Positions 21,553 through 29,943 of a stretch of DNA of 30,507 nucleotides are shown one piece after another. A model generated the notes under the pieces. The model saw nothing but the letters and a program-made list of their open reading frames with translations, searched no databases and was not told the origin of the DNA. Position numbers and translations under genes: made by a program. Numbering within the stretch: position 1 is the first letter of the stretch; each line of letters starts with the position of its first letter. The stretch is from the NCBI GenBank assembly GCA_904502185.1, contig CAJGDX010000016.1, positions 1 through 30,507 on the forward strand, given 5' to 3'. This DNA is from an uncultured Bacteroidaceae bacterium (GTDB taxonomy: Bacteria > Bacteroidota > Bacteroidia > Bacteroidales > Bacteroidaceae).

Positions 21553-23442
21553 ATGGATACAGATATTACCCGTCATTACGAAGAGCTTATAGAAGACCGC
21601 AGCAACGAGTTTTTCTATATGGTAAGAGACCTGCTCAGCGAAGAGGACAAACGTCGCGTGGAATACGCCTTCCGTTTCGCAAAGGCCGCACACGGCGACC
21701 AGAAACGAAAGACCGGCGAACCTTATATCCTGCATCCGATAGCTGTAGCACGCATAGCGGCAGTGGAACTGGAGTTGGGCGCAAACCCTATTATCGCAGC
21801 ATTCTTGCACGACGTAGTCGAGGATACCCACCACACCATTGAGGATATTCGTGAACGTTTCGGCGATGATGTTGCTTTTCTTGTGGGTGTTGTCACCAAA
21901 CAGAAGAAAGAGCATTACGAGATCTCTAAGCAGGTCGACAACTTCAAACAGATGCTCGACTCGGTACACTACGACATACGTGCCCTTTTGCTGAAACTTG
22001 CCGACCGTCTGCACAATATGCGCACTCTCAGCAGCATGCGCCCCGACAAGCAGATGAAGATTGCCGGTGAAACAGACTATTTCTACGCACCCCTTGCCAA
22101 CCGCCTGGGACTGCACAAGATAAAGACCGAACTTGAAAATCTCTCATTCCGTTTCCGCTGCCCACGCGAATATGCTGCCCTCGAGGATGCTCTGCGTAAG
22201 GAGCGTATAGAACGCGAAAAGTATATCAACGGTTTTATGGAGAACATCACCCGTCTGCTGACATCGCGTGGCTTGCCTGTGCGTACTCAGTTGCGCTACC
22301 GCGCCCCATACAAGGTGTGGCGCAAAATGTACACTTCGGGTTGTGACTTCCATCACATAGACGACAAATATTATGTTAGAATAATATATGGCGATGTTCC
22401 GGGAATGAGCGAAAAGGATGTCTGCCTCAGAATATATTCAGCTCTGACAGATGTCTACAAAGAGCGTCCGCACAGTGTCAACAACTATATCGACTCGCCC
22501 AAGGAGAATGGCTATCAGAGTTTCCATGTGAAATTGCTCAGCGACAAGGGTGTGTGGGAAGAGATACATATTTCGTCGGAGAATATGGTGCGTAAATCGC
22601 AGTTTGGTTGCCTTGCCGAGCGCTCCGAAGGAAACATTACCAACTGGATTGAAAAATTCAAGACCGTGCTTCAGGATGTTGCCTGTCACGGAAAAGAGGT
22701 CGAGTATATGGAGGGTGTTACAATGTCCTTCTACAACGACGATATTATGGTGTACAGTCCGCAGGGAATGTATGTCATACTGCCCAAGAATGCTACGGCT
22801 CTCGACTTTGCATTCGAGATACATTCCAACATAGGCAAGCATGCCCAGTATGCGAAAATCAATGGTCGTCTCTGCTCTGTAAAGACAGTTCTCCAGCGTG
22901 GCGACTGTGTCGAGATTGGTACAAACGACAATATAGAACCCCGTCCCGACTGGCTCGACCACGTGGTTACATATAAAGCCAAGCGCCATCTGCGCACAAT
23001 GCTCAACCGCCAGCGCAAAATATCATACATTCGTTGTCCCAATTGCCGTCCTCTGCCCGGTGACGAGGTTATTGGTTTCAAGGACCGATTCGACAAGATT
23101 ACTCTTCACCGTCGCGATTGCAAGTCTGCCATCAGACAGGCTTCGTACGACGGCGATGCTATTGTTGCTGTCAATTTCGAGGAGGATGGAGAGTTCCTCT
23201 ATCCTGCCTGCATCAGCATCTTTGCCATCGACCGCTATCATCTGCTTATTGATCTTATCGACTGTATAACCAATAAGTTGAAACTCTCAATGATTTCATT
23301 GACCTCCACTTGCGAGGATGAGATTGTAAACTGCACAATCGAGTTCCACGTTCACTCTTCTCGCGAATTGCATGAGGTTATCGACCATATAAGTGCCATC
23401 GAGGGAGTCGACGAGGTTAAGCAGAAATTCGTAGGACGATAG
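21553..23442 (+). CDS. RelA/SpoT homologue with intact hydrolase and degenerate synthetase
   Basis: The 629-residue protein has the RSH order: HD hydrolase (1-190), synthetase (about 215-370), TGS (about 395-457), zinc-finger-like region (C495, C498, H519, C523) and ACT domain. The hydrolase keeps H86-D87, E90-D91, D151 and N155. In the synthetase, the basic RxKxxxS motif reads RYRAPYK (248-254) and the VQIRT motif reads EIHISS (337-342): the Glu remains but Gln and Arg are gone. It is therefore likely to degrade (p)ppGpp and may not make it. A full Rel is probably elsewhere in the genome. I chose ATG 21553 over TTG 21517, which overlaps the previous stop. The gene lies 32 bases after the FAD gene and 12 before the Sel1 gene. 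Confidence 0.88.
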   Translation: MDTDITRHYEELIEDRSNEFFYMVRDLLSEEDKRRVEYAFRFAKAAHGDQKRKTGEPYILHPIAVARIAAVELELGANPIIAAFLHDVVEDTHHTIEDIRERFGDDVAFLVGVVTKQKKEHYEISKQVDNFKQMLDSVHYDIRALLLKLADRLHNMRTLSSMRPDKQMKIAGETDYFYAPLANRLGLHKIKTELENLSFRFRCPREYAALEDALRKERIEREKYINGFMENITRLLTSRGLPVRTQLRYRAPYKVWRKMYTSGCDFHHIDDKYYVRIIYGDVPGMSEKDVCLRIYSALTDVYKERPHSVNNYIDSPKENGYQSFHVKLLSDKGVWEEIHISSENMVRKSQFGCLAERSEGNITNWIEKFKTVLQDVACHGKEVEYMEGVTMSFYNDDIMVYSPQGMYVILPKNATALDFAFEIHSNIGKHAQYAKINGRLCSVKTVLQRGDCVEIGTNDNIEPRPDWLDHVVTYKAKRHLRTMLNRQRKISYIRCPNCRPLPGDEVIGFKDRFDKITLHRRDCKSAIRQASYDGDAIVAVNFEEDGEFLYPACISIFAIDRYHLLIDLIDCITNKLKLSMISLTSTCEDEIVNCTIEFHVHSSRELHEVIDHISAIEGVDEVKQKFVGR

Positions 23443-23454
23443 ATACTTGGGGTA

Positions 23455-24825
23455 ATGGATAGTTACAACAGGGATGAAAGAGGCTGGGGTAATACCGATG
23501 CGGAACTGTACGAAAAGATAGGACGTGCCTGGAGAAGTAAAGACTACACAGGAATAGGAAAACTACTTTGTGCCGTTGCCGGTAATGCACTCCGTGAGGG
23601 GCGATTGTTGCGGGCTCTGAAATTTTTTTGTGCCTCCCTCGTTCTGTTTGTCTTTGGATTGCATAATATTATAACAATCACCCTTAAAGCATTTATAGTC
23701 GTATGTGTGGTGTATATTCTGTGGCTGGTAATAACCATCGAACCTTCCGACTTTAATAAAGCAAAAACAGCGTATAAAAGTGGTGATTATAAAACTGCTG
23801 TCGAGTATTATATGAAGGCGGCGGAAAATGATTCTGTCAATAGAGCGGCTGCGTTAAATATTTTGGGGAATTGCTATTATTCCGGCAAAGGTGTAGAGCA
23901 GAGTTACGTTGAAGCGGTGAAATATTATAGGCTGTCGGCTGAATTGGGCTATCATTGGGGAGAGTACAATCTTGCGACATGCTATTACGATGGCGAAGGT
24001 GTAACTAAAGACTTCGTTGAAGCTGTCAGATTATTCAAATTGGCTGCAGAAGAGGATAATGCTTCTGCATTAAGTTACCTTGGCTTATGCCATCACTTTG
24101 GCGAAGGTGTGGAAAAGAATCTTGTCGAGGCTGTAAACTATTATAGGAGAGCTGCTGAATTAGGTGATTTAAAAGGTGAGTTTTATTTAGGATGGTGCTA
24201 CTTCTATGGTGTGGGAGTTGAGCAAAATTACGAAGAGGCTGCAAAGTTGTTCAAAAGCGTATATGAGAAAAACTATGACGATGCCTATGCGTTGCGAATG
24301 CTGGCAGATTGTTACTATCATGGCTACGGTGTTGAAACAGATTATAAAGAGGCCTTTCGATTATATTGTCTTTCAGAAGAAAAAGGAGCTTTTGTCGTAT
24401 TGGAAAAAAACGACTGCTATCGGGAACTGATAAATGTCTATCTTGTAGAGGCTGAAAATGGTTCGGTGGAAGCACAGAATATGTTGGGCGATTGCTATTA
24501 TAATGGTCTGTGTAACTATAAAGAGGCTCTGAAGTGGTACAGAATAGCTGCAAAAAATGGTTCTGCCGAGGCGTACAACAATGTTGGGCAATGCTATTTC
24601 CATGGACAGGGAACAAAGCAGGATTATGCAAAAGCTGTAGTGCTTTTTAAGGAGGCTGTGGTAAAGGGTAGCTCCTCGGGTGAGTATAATCTTGGTTACT
24701 GCTACTATAATGGTTTTGGCGTGAAAAAAGATATAGCAAAAGCAAAAGAGTTGTTTAAGTCTGCAGCTGATAAGGGTAATTCACAGGCAAAGGAAATGCT
24801 TGAGATTATAAAGAATGGTAAGTGA
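23455..24825 (+). CDS. Sel1-repeat membrane protein
   Basis: The 456-residue protein starts with a charged cytosolic-looking region of about 60 residues. Two hydrophobic helices follow (about 59-78, FFCASLVLFVFG and onward; about 82-98, AFIVVCVVYILWLVI). Then come nine or so Sel1/TPR-like repeats of 36 residues to the end. Repeats have the form LGxCYYxGxGVxxDYxxAVxxY followed by a KAAExG turn; the Cys is kept in about eight of them. Sel1 repeats bind proteins, so this is probably a scaffold or adaptor on a membrane. The repeats are more AT-rich than the N-terminal part. A second, repeat-less copy of the N-terminal part follows at 24962. The start is 12 bases after the RelA/SpoT homologue, so the two are likely co-transcribed. 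The actual role is unknown. Confidence 0.85.
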   Translation: MDSYNRDERGWGNTDAELYEKIGRAWRSKDYTGIGKLLCAVAGNALREGRLLRALKFFCASLVLFVFGLHNIITITLKAFIVVCVVYILWLVITIEPSDFNKAKTAYKSGDYKTAVEYYMKAAENDSVNRAAALNILGNCYYSGKGVEQSYVEAVKYYRLSAELGYHWGEYNLATCYYDGEGVTKDFVEAVRLFKLAAEEDNASALSYLGLCHHFGEGVEKNLVEAVNYYRRAAELGDLKGEFYLGWCYFYGVGVEQNYEEAAKLFKSVYEKNYDDAYALRMLADCYYHGYGVETDYKEAFRLYCLSEEKGAFVVLEKNDCYRELINVYLVEAENGSVEAQNMLGDCYYNGLCNYKEALKWYRIAAKNGSAEAYNNVGQCYFHGQGTKQDYAKAVVLFKEAVVKGSSSGEYNLGYCYYNGFGVKKDIAKAKELFKSAADKGNSQAKEMLEIIKNGK

Positions 24826-24847
24826 TTGCCTTTCTTTTGTGTACTTT

Positions 24848-24951
24848 ATCGAGTTTTATGTTTATTAGTCGCGTGAACTGCAGGAGGCTATTGAATATAT
24901 AAGTGCCATGATGGTGTCGACGAGGTTAAGCAAAAGTTTGTTGGACAATAA
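24848..24951 (+). pseudogene. Fossil copy of the 3' end of the upstream RelA/SpoT gene
   Basis: The DNA here resembles the last 105 bases of the RSH gene (23338-23442). In the matching frame it reads IEFYVY, a TAG at 24866-24868, then SRELQEAIEYISA. After a one-base loss near 24909 it reads GVDEVKQKFVGQ and a TAA at 24949-24951. The intact gene reads IEFHVHSSRELHEVIDHISA, then IEGVDEVKQKFVGR and stop. Substitutions are common at third codon positions, so the copy is old or came from a relative. It is not expressed as such. Confidence 0.85.
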
Positions 24952-24961
24952 ACCACAGATG

Positions 24962-25276
24962 ATGGATAATTACAATAAGAACGAAAAAAACAGAAACGGC
25001 TACATTGATAGTGTGCGACTTGACTATGAGGTGAAGCGCCTAAGTAGAGAGGAGAAGTATGCTGCTGCCGCTAAACTGTTGTTTGCTCCAACTCGTAATG
25101 CGGCTCGTAGTTGGCAATTGTGGAAGGCCTACCGATTAGCTGCGTCAATCCTTGTACTATATGCTTTAGAATACCGTAATGTTGTAAAAGCTTTCCTTGT
25201 AATCAGCCTGATTGTATTTGTTCTTATATTTGTGGCAATTATTGGAAAGGTTTGCTCGGAGTTGTTGATTGGTTAA
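24962..25276 (+). CDS. Short membrane protein, repeat-less paralogue of the Sel1 protein
   Basis: The 104-residue protein aligns with the first 100 or so residues of the Sel1 membrane protein: MDNYNKNEKNRNG matches MDSYNRDERGWGN. The next part keeps the charged helix, the KLL-A-x5-NA-R pattern, and two hydrophobic helices (about 53-67 and 74-98). It stops just after the second helix and has no Sel1 repeats. An ATG at 24908 in the same frame would overlap the RSH fossil and has no counterpart in the paralogue, so I chose the ATG at 24962; the ATG just before it (24959) is equally possible. It may be a truncated duplicate or a small partner of the Sel1 protein. Whether it is functional is uncertain. 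Confidence 0.65.
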   Translation: MDNYNKNEKNRNGYIDSVRLDYEVKRLSREEKYAAAAKLLFAPTRNAARSWQLWKAYRLAASILVLYALEYRNVVKAFLVISLIVFVLIFVAIIGKVCSELLIG

Positions 25277-25335
25277 TTTAATAGTTAGAAGTTAACGGAC
25301 TTGTATCAATTGACAATATTCCTGTCCGGCAGATG

Positions 25336-25812
25336 TTAATATTCTTTCCTCTGGTCGTTGTTGCGCCATGCATCGAATGTACTCATGGCCTCTTCGGACA
25401 ACATCTCTTCAATCGCTTTCGAACGTTGCTCTTTTGGCAATGATATTTCCTTGTAAATGAATGAGTCGTCGAAGCCGGCTGCTGCTGCGTCGTGTTTGTT
25501 GCAACCATAGTAAATGTGGTCGATGTGTGCCCAGTAGATGGCTCCCAGACACATGGGGCAGGGCTCACAGGATGTGTAAATGTCGCACCCCGAAAGGTCG
25601 AAGGTCTGCAACTCACGGCAGGCTGCACGTATGGCACACACCTCGGCATGCGCTGTGGGGTCGTTGTTGGCGGTGACGCGGTTCGCTCCAGTGGCAATCA
25701 CTCTGTTGTCGCGCACAATGACTGCTCCGAAAGGTCCTCCGCCATTCTCTACATTTTCCACTGCCAGTTTTATGGCTAATTTCATAAAACCCTCTTTCTT
25801 CGTCGCCATCAT
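25336..25812 (-). CDS. guaD: Guanine deaminase (nucleoside deaminase family)
   Basis: The 158-residue protein is a cytidine/deoxycytidylate-deaminase-fold enzyme. Zinc ligands are H55 in DPTAHAEV and C85 and C88 in EPCPMCLG, with E57 as proton shuttle. The DAAAAGFDDSFIYKEI segment and the C-terminal FDAWRN-x4-KEY ending match the Bacillus GuaD type rather than TadA. It turns guanine into xanthine in the cytosol, a purine salvage or breakdown step. It lies 82 bases downstream of uvrB on the same strand and may share its message. The first or second ATG (25812 or 25809) could be the start. Confidence 0.9.
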   Translation of the reverse strand: MMATKKEGFMKLAIKLAVENVENGGGPFGAVIVRDNRVIATGANRVTANNDPTAHAEVCAIRAACRELQTFDLSGCDIYTSCEPCPMCLGAIYWAHIDHIYYGCNKHDAAAAGFDDSFIYKEISLPKEQRSKAIEEMLSEEAMSTFDAWRNNDQRKEY

Positions 25813-25894
25813 AAAATATTTGTTGTTGGGTTGTTATTGCAGTTAATGTATTTCCGGGGTATTATGTTCGTTGCTGATATGCGGCGGCTGCTCT

Positions 25895-27910
25895 TTATTT
25901 GTTCTTTAACAGCTCTTGCAGCTTTATCATCTCATCGCGGTACTGTGCAGCTTCAATGTATTCCATCTTGTCGGCAGCCTCTTTCATCAGTCGGCGTGTA
26001 CGCTCTATGCTCTTTTCGAGCTGCTCGCGGCTCATATATTCCACAATGGGGTCGGCAACAGCTGCTGCAACAGCCTGCTCTTCGATGTATGCGCGTCCCT
26101 TGGGAAGTTCCCGCTTCTCTGATGCAAGCACATTGCCTATGCTCTTCTGTATCTGCTTGGGTACAATGCCGTTGGCCTTGTTGTATGCAATCTGTTTTTC
26201 GCGTCGGCGGTTGGTCTCGTCCATGGTCTTTTTCATGCTGTGTGTTATGCGGTCGGCATAAAAAATTACCTTGCCGTTGACATTTCGTGCGGCACGTCCG
26301 GCTGTCTGCGTGAGCGAGCGGTGGCTGCGCAGGAAGCCCTCCTTGTCGGCATCGAGTATGGCAACCAGCGACACTTCCGGAAGGTCAAGACCTTCGCGCA
26401 GCAGGTTTACGCCTACAAGTACATCGTAGTAGCCTTCGCGCAGCTCGGTCATAATCTTTACACGCTCCAGTGTGTCGACGTCGCTGTGTATGTAGTTGCA
26501 TCGCACTCCGTTTTTCAGCAGATAGTCTGTAAGCTCTTCTGCCATACGTTTCGTGAGGGTGGTGACAAGAACACGCTCTTCGCGTTCTATGCGTACCTGA
26601 ATCTCCTCCATCAGGTCGTCTACCTGGTTCATCGACGGGCGTACCTCTATCAGTGGGTCCAGCAGTCCTGTGGGACGAATCAGCTGTTCCACAACCACTC
26701 CGCCACTTTCGGCAAGCTCGTATTCGTCGGGCGTGGCACTTACGTATATCACCTGATTGGTCATTGTCTGGAACTCCTCGAATTTCAAGGGGCGGTTGTC
26801 AAGCGCGGCAGGCAGTCGGAAGCCGAACTCCACCAGATTCAATTTTCTGGCTCTGTCGCCGCCGTACATTGCGTGAATCTGCGGCACGCTGACGTGGCTC
26901 TCGTCGATGACCATCAGAAAATCTTTTGGGAAAAAATCCAACAGACAATAGGGTCGTGTGCCCGGTTCGCGTCCGTCGAAATAGCGCGAATAGTTCTCTA
27001 TGCCCGAGCAGTGTCCCAGTTCGCGCATCATCTCCATGTCGTAGGTCACGCGCTCGTGCAATCTCTTTGCTTCGTAGGGTTTGCCTATCTCGTTGAAGTA
27101 TTCGACACGCTCTGTCAGGTCGTTCTCTATCTGGTGGATTGCATTCAGTGTGCTCTCTTTTGTGGTCATGAAAAGATTGGCAGGGTATATTTTGTATTCA
27201 TCGAAATCTATTATGCGGCGACCTGTTTCGATGTCGATCTCTTCGATGGTCTCAATTTCGTCGTCCCAAAATGTTACTCGTAATACATGGTCGCTATATG
27301 CCAGACTGACATCCACCGTATCACCCTTTACCCTGAATGTTCCTCTGTGCAGCTCCAGGTCATTGCGCTGGTAAAGACTGCTTACCAGCCATCGCAGAAA
27401 GACATTTCTGTCCATCTTCATTCCCACTTTAATCTCTATCACATTCTTGTAGAAATCGGATGGGTTGCCCATGCCGTAAATGCACGATACAGAGGAAATT
27501 ACAACCACGTCCTTGCGGCCCGACAGCAGTGCCGAAGTTGCGGCAAGCCTCAACTTGTCAATCTCGTCGTTTATGGCAAGGTCTTTCTCTATGTAGGTGT
27601 CTGTCGAGGGAATGTATGCCTCGGGCTGATAGTAGTCATAATATGATACGTAATACTCCACAGCATTGTTCGGGAAGAAGCTCTTGAACTCGTTGTAGAG
27701 CTGCGCTGCAAGTGTCTTGTTGTGGCTGAGTATAAGTGTGGGGCGATTAATCTCCTTAATCACATTGGCAATGGTGAAAGTCTTGCCCGAGCCGGTTACG
27801 CCCAGCAGTGTCTGTGCCGGCATTCCTGCCTTTATGCCTTCGACCAGCTGTGCGATAGCTTCGGGCTGGTCGCCGGTAGGATGATAATCGGAAATCAATT
27901 CAAAATTCAT
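25895..27910 (-). CDS. uvrB: Excinuclease ABC subunit B
   Basis: The 671-residue protein has all the marks of UvrB. These are the Walker A motif GVTGSGKT at 37-44, the beta-hairpin tyrosine cluster SYYDYYQPEAY near 90-100, the Walker B/DEAH-like VIDESHV, the helicase motif QTAGRAARN, and a C-terminal UVR domain (YIEAAQYRDEMIKLQELLKNK region) that contacts UvrA and UvrC. It verifies DNA damage handed over by UvrA and positions UvrC for incision. Length is normal. It starts 184 bases from the divergent bamD gene. No SOS-type box can be assigned with confidence. Confidence 0.97.
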   Translation of the reverse strand: MNFELISDYHPTGDQPEAIAQLVEGIKAGMPAQTLLGVTGSGKTFTIANVIKEINRPTLILSHNKTLAAQLYNEFKSFFPNNAVEYYVSYYDYYQPEAYIPSTDTYIEKDLAINDEIDKLRLAATSALLSGRKDVVVISSVSCIYGMGNPSDFYKNVIEIKVGMKMDRNVFLRWLVSSLYQRNDLELHRGTFRVKGDTVDVSLAYSDHVLRVTFWDDEIETIEEIDIETGRRIIDFDEYKIYPANLFMTTKESTLNAIHQIENDLTERVEYFNEIGKPYEAKRLHERVTYDMEMMRELGHCSGIENYSRYFDGREPGTRPYCLLDFFPKDFLMVIDESHVSVPQIHAMYGGDRARKLNLVEFGFRLPAALDNRPLKFEEFQTMTNQVIYVSATPDEYELAESGGVVVEQLIRPTGLLDPLIEVRPSMNQVDDLMEEIQVRIEREERVLVTTLTKRMAEELTDYLLKNGVRCNYIHSDVDTLERVKIMTELREGYYDVLVGVNLLREGLDLPEVSLVAILDADKEGFLRSHRSLTQTAGRAARNVNGKVIFYADRITHSMKKTMDETNRRREKQIAYNKANGIVPKQIQKSIGNVLASEKRELPKGRAYIEEQAVAAAVADPIVEYMSREQLEKSIERTRRLMKEAADKMEYIEAAQYRDEMIKLQELLKNK

Positions 27911-28044
27911 CGCAGTCTGTTTTTCGATGTAACAAATAAATCATTTAAATCTCGCGAATATACTCCTTTTTTTGTTAGCAACCCAACAATCAAACACTAT
28001 ATATCCCTAACAAACGTTTATTTTGAATAAATAACAATTAAACA

Positions 28045-28075
28045 TTGCAATTTCAGCGCAAAACAACTATCTTTG
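28045..28075 (+). promoter_or_regulatory. Promoter of the bamD-rpoZ cluster
   Basis: TTG (28045-28047) and TATCTTTG (28068-28075) with 20 bases between fit the Bacteroidetes -33/-7 pattern very well. The predicted transcript start is a few bases downstream and the ATG of bamD is at 28095, so the leader would be very short. Confidence 0.75.
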
Positions 28076-28094
28076 CAGGCGTATTTTTGTGAAA

Positions 28095-28904
28095 ATGAGA
28101 AACGGAATATACACCTTTTTGTTGGGACTTTTGTTGCTCACTTCCTGTTCGCAATACAACAATCTGTTGAAAACCAGCGATGTGGAGTGTAAGTACGAAG
28201 CAGCAAAGGCCTACTATTTGAGCGGGGAATATGATAAGGCAACTCCTCTGCTCGAGGGTCTTATATCCCTGCTCAAAGGTAACAGAAACGGCGAGGAATC
28301 GCTCTACATGCTTGCAATGTGCTATTACGAGTCGGGCGACTTCGATACCTCTTCGCAATATTTCAAGACCTATTACTCCAACTATCAGCGTGGAATTTAT
28401 GCCGAGCATGCCCGTTTCCACTGCGGAAAATCGCTTTTCAAGAATATCCCCGAACCGGAACTTGACCAGTCGAGCACTTACAAGGCAATTCAGGAACTTC
28501 AGCTGTTCATGGAGTACTATCCTGCAAGCAAATACAATCAAGAGGCTCAGGAGATGCTGTTTGCCATGCACGACATTCTTGTGGAGAAGGATTATCTCTC
28601 GGCTCAGCTTTACTACAATCTTGGAAGCTTCGACATGATGCGCAATAACTATCAGGCTTGCATCGTGACTGCCGAAAATGCCTTGAAAGACTATCCCTAC
28701 ACAAAGTTGCGCGAGGATTTGACAATACTTATACTCCGTGCCAAATATCAGATGGCAAAGAACAGTGTCGAGGATAAAAAAGTAGACCGCTACCGCGATG
28801 CCATTGATGAATACTATGCTTTCAAAAATGAATTTCCCGAAAGCAAATACCTCGATGAGGCTGAGAAGTATTACAAGGAATCACTCAAGGTGGTGAATGA
28901 ATAA
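28095..28904 (+). CDS. bamD: Outer membrane assembly lipoprotein BamD
   Basis: The 269-residue lipoprotein has a lipobox LTSC at residues 15-18 after a hydrophobic signal, so C18 would be acylated. The mature part is made of TPR-like helices, with AKAYYLSGEYDKA, AMCYYESGDFDTS and a late FPESKYLDEAEKYY, as in BamD/YfiO. It is part of the BAM complex that inserts beta-barrel proteins into the outer membrane, facing the periplasm. I chose the ATG at 28095 over the GTG at 28089 because it gives a standard signal peptide. It is followed after 29 bases by rpoZ, an arrangement common in Bacteroidetes. Confidence 0.92.
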   Translation: MRNGIYTFLLGLLLLTSCSQYNNLLKTSDVECKYEAAKAYYLSGEYDKATPLLEGLISLLKGNRNGEESLYMLAMCYYESGDFDTSSQYFKTYYSNYQRGIYAEHARFHCGKSLFKNIPEPELDQSSTYKAIQELQLFMEYYPASKYNQEAQEMLFAMHDILVEKDYLSAQLYYNLGSFDMMRNNYQACIVTAENALKDYPYTKLREDLTILILRAKYQMAKNSVEDKKVDRYRDAIDEYYAFKNEFPESKYLDEAEKYYKESLKVVNE

Positions 28905-28933
28905 TCAGGACGAAAACAAAATATATATAAGCA

Positions 28934-29272
28934 ATGGACTACAAAAAGACAAACGCTCCAACCACAACAGTAACCCGCAATATGGCGGATTTTGTAAACG
29001 AAACAGGTAATGTATACGAATCTGTCGCTATCATCGGCAAACGTTCCAATCAGATAGCTGCGGAGCTTAAAGAGGAACTTCTGAGAAAACTCAATGAGTT
29101 CTCTTCAGCAACAGACAACCTCGAGGAGCAGGACGAAAACCACGAACAGATAGAAATCTCACGTTTCTACGAGCGTCAGCCCAAACCCACGCTCATAGCA
29201 ACTCAGGAATTCATTGAGAATAAAGTATACTTCCGCGACCTCTCAAAAGAGAAAAACGATTCAGAGGAATAA
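28934..29272 (+). CDS. rpoZ: RNA polymerase omega subunit, Bacteroidetes type
   Basis: The 112-residue protein begins MDYKKTNAPTTTVTRNM, has the KRSNQIAAELKEEL helix of omega subunits near residues 36-49, and ends with the lineage-specific EQIEISRFYERQPKPTLIATQEF region. Omega helps fold and hold the beta' subunit of RNA polymerase and can take part in (p)ppGpp response in some lineages. Position between bamD and the DUF4293-like gene matches the conserved Bacteroidetes order. The length is within the range for this group. Confidence 0.92.
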   Translation: MDYKKTNAPTTTVTRNMADFVNETGNVYESVAIIGKRSNQIAAELKEELLRKLNEFSSATDNLEEQDENHEQIEISRFYERQPKPTLIATQEFIENKVYFRDLSKEKNDSEE

Positions 29273-29285
29273 TATACTCTCTACT

Positions 29286-29750
29286 ATGAAATTCCGTTCA
29301 TATCAATTATTTTACCTCCTTTCAGTCGCTCTCACAGTGGCAGCGTTGTGCATGCCTTTGATGAAGTTTGTCGAGGCTAACGGTGCAACCGGCGAATTGA
29401 CCAACTTCAGTTTTGTCACAGCAGAAGGTGCGGTGTCGCATGCGCCCGTAGCATTGGGAGTGGTGCTGATAATAACCGGTTTAGTAAATTTGTTTGGCCT
29501 GTTGGTGTCGGGCTTCCAGAATTTTGAATTACAGAAGAGAAGTGCCATACTGGGCATGTTGCTGACACTCGGCTACTACCTGTTGCTTGGCGTCTATACA
29601 TGGGTGCTTGCGGGTGCCGGAATAGAGATGAACGTGGCATTGCTTTTCCCGTTGTTCTCGTTTATATTGAACGCGCTTTCATTCCTGTCAACGCGTCGTG
29701 CCGAAGCTGCAATACTAGCAAAAGCTTCAAGCTTCAGATTAAGAGATTGA
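29286..29750 (+). CDS. DUF4293-like four-helix membrane protein
   Basis: The 154-residue protein has four hydrophobic helices: about 8-26, 57-77, 86-108 and 114-134 (LLSVALTVAALCMPLM, VALGVVLIITGLVNLFGLLV, AILGMLLTLGYYLLLGVY and VALLFPLFSFILNALSFL). It ends in a basic tail with STRRAEAAIL. This pattern, and the place directly after rpoZ, match the DUF4293 family of Bacteroidetes, whose role is not known. The ATG at 29286 is chosen; an upstream ATG at 29214 would overlap rpoZ by 59 bases without any reason. The gene is closed by a strong terminator. Confidence 0.82.
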   Translation: MKFRSYQLFYLLSVALTVAALCMPLMKFVEANGATGELTNFSFVTAEGAVSHAPVALGVVLIITGLVNLFGLLVSGFQNFELQKRSAILGMLLTLGYYLLLGVYTWVLAGAGIEMNVALLFPLFSFILNALSFLSTRRAEAAILAKASSFRLRD

Positions 29751-29777
29751 TATTTCTTTTTCATAACATAATTTTTT

Positions 29778-29817
29778 CGGGTATCGTGGTTGTGAAACCA
29801 AGATACCCGTTTTTTTT
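29778..29817 (+). terminator. Terminator of the bamD-rpoZ-DUF4293 cluster
   Basis: CGGGTATC-TGGTT pairs with AACCA-GATACCCG (29778-29809, one mismatch) and eight T residues follow. It separates the cluster from the porin-like gene. Confidence 0.92.
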
Positions 29818-29902
29818 ATGGCAACGCAAACGGCTGTTTAAAATTTTACACAACGGGCAAAACTTTTCAACAATCACAGCGCATATAAATAGGATTTTTT
29901 TG

Positions 29903-29910
29903 TAAGTTTG
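29903..29910 (+). promoter_or_regulatory. -7 promoter box of the porin-like gene
   Basis: TAAGTTTG fits TAnnTTTG and lies 33 bases before the ATG at 29944. A clear -33 box was not seen. Confidence 0.5.
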
Positions 29911-29943
29911 CAAATTATTAATAACGTTTGCAAAAATAACATT

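Noticed and set aside
24908..24961. Upstream ATG for the short membrane protein
   Set aside because: The added 17-18 residues come from the fossil of the RelA/SpoT gene read in another frame and have no match in the paralogue.
26240..27283. Long plus-strand open frame of 347 codons opposite uvrB
   Set aside because: It is fully inside uvrB on the other strand, has a composition unlike a normal protein, and arises from the codon use of uvrB.
29214..29285. Upstream ATG for the DUF4293-like protein overlapping rpoZ
   Set aside because: The extra residues are polar and lie inside rpoZ; the ATG at 29286 gives a normal membrane-protein start.
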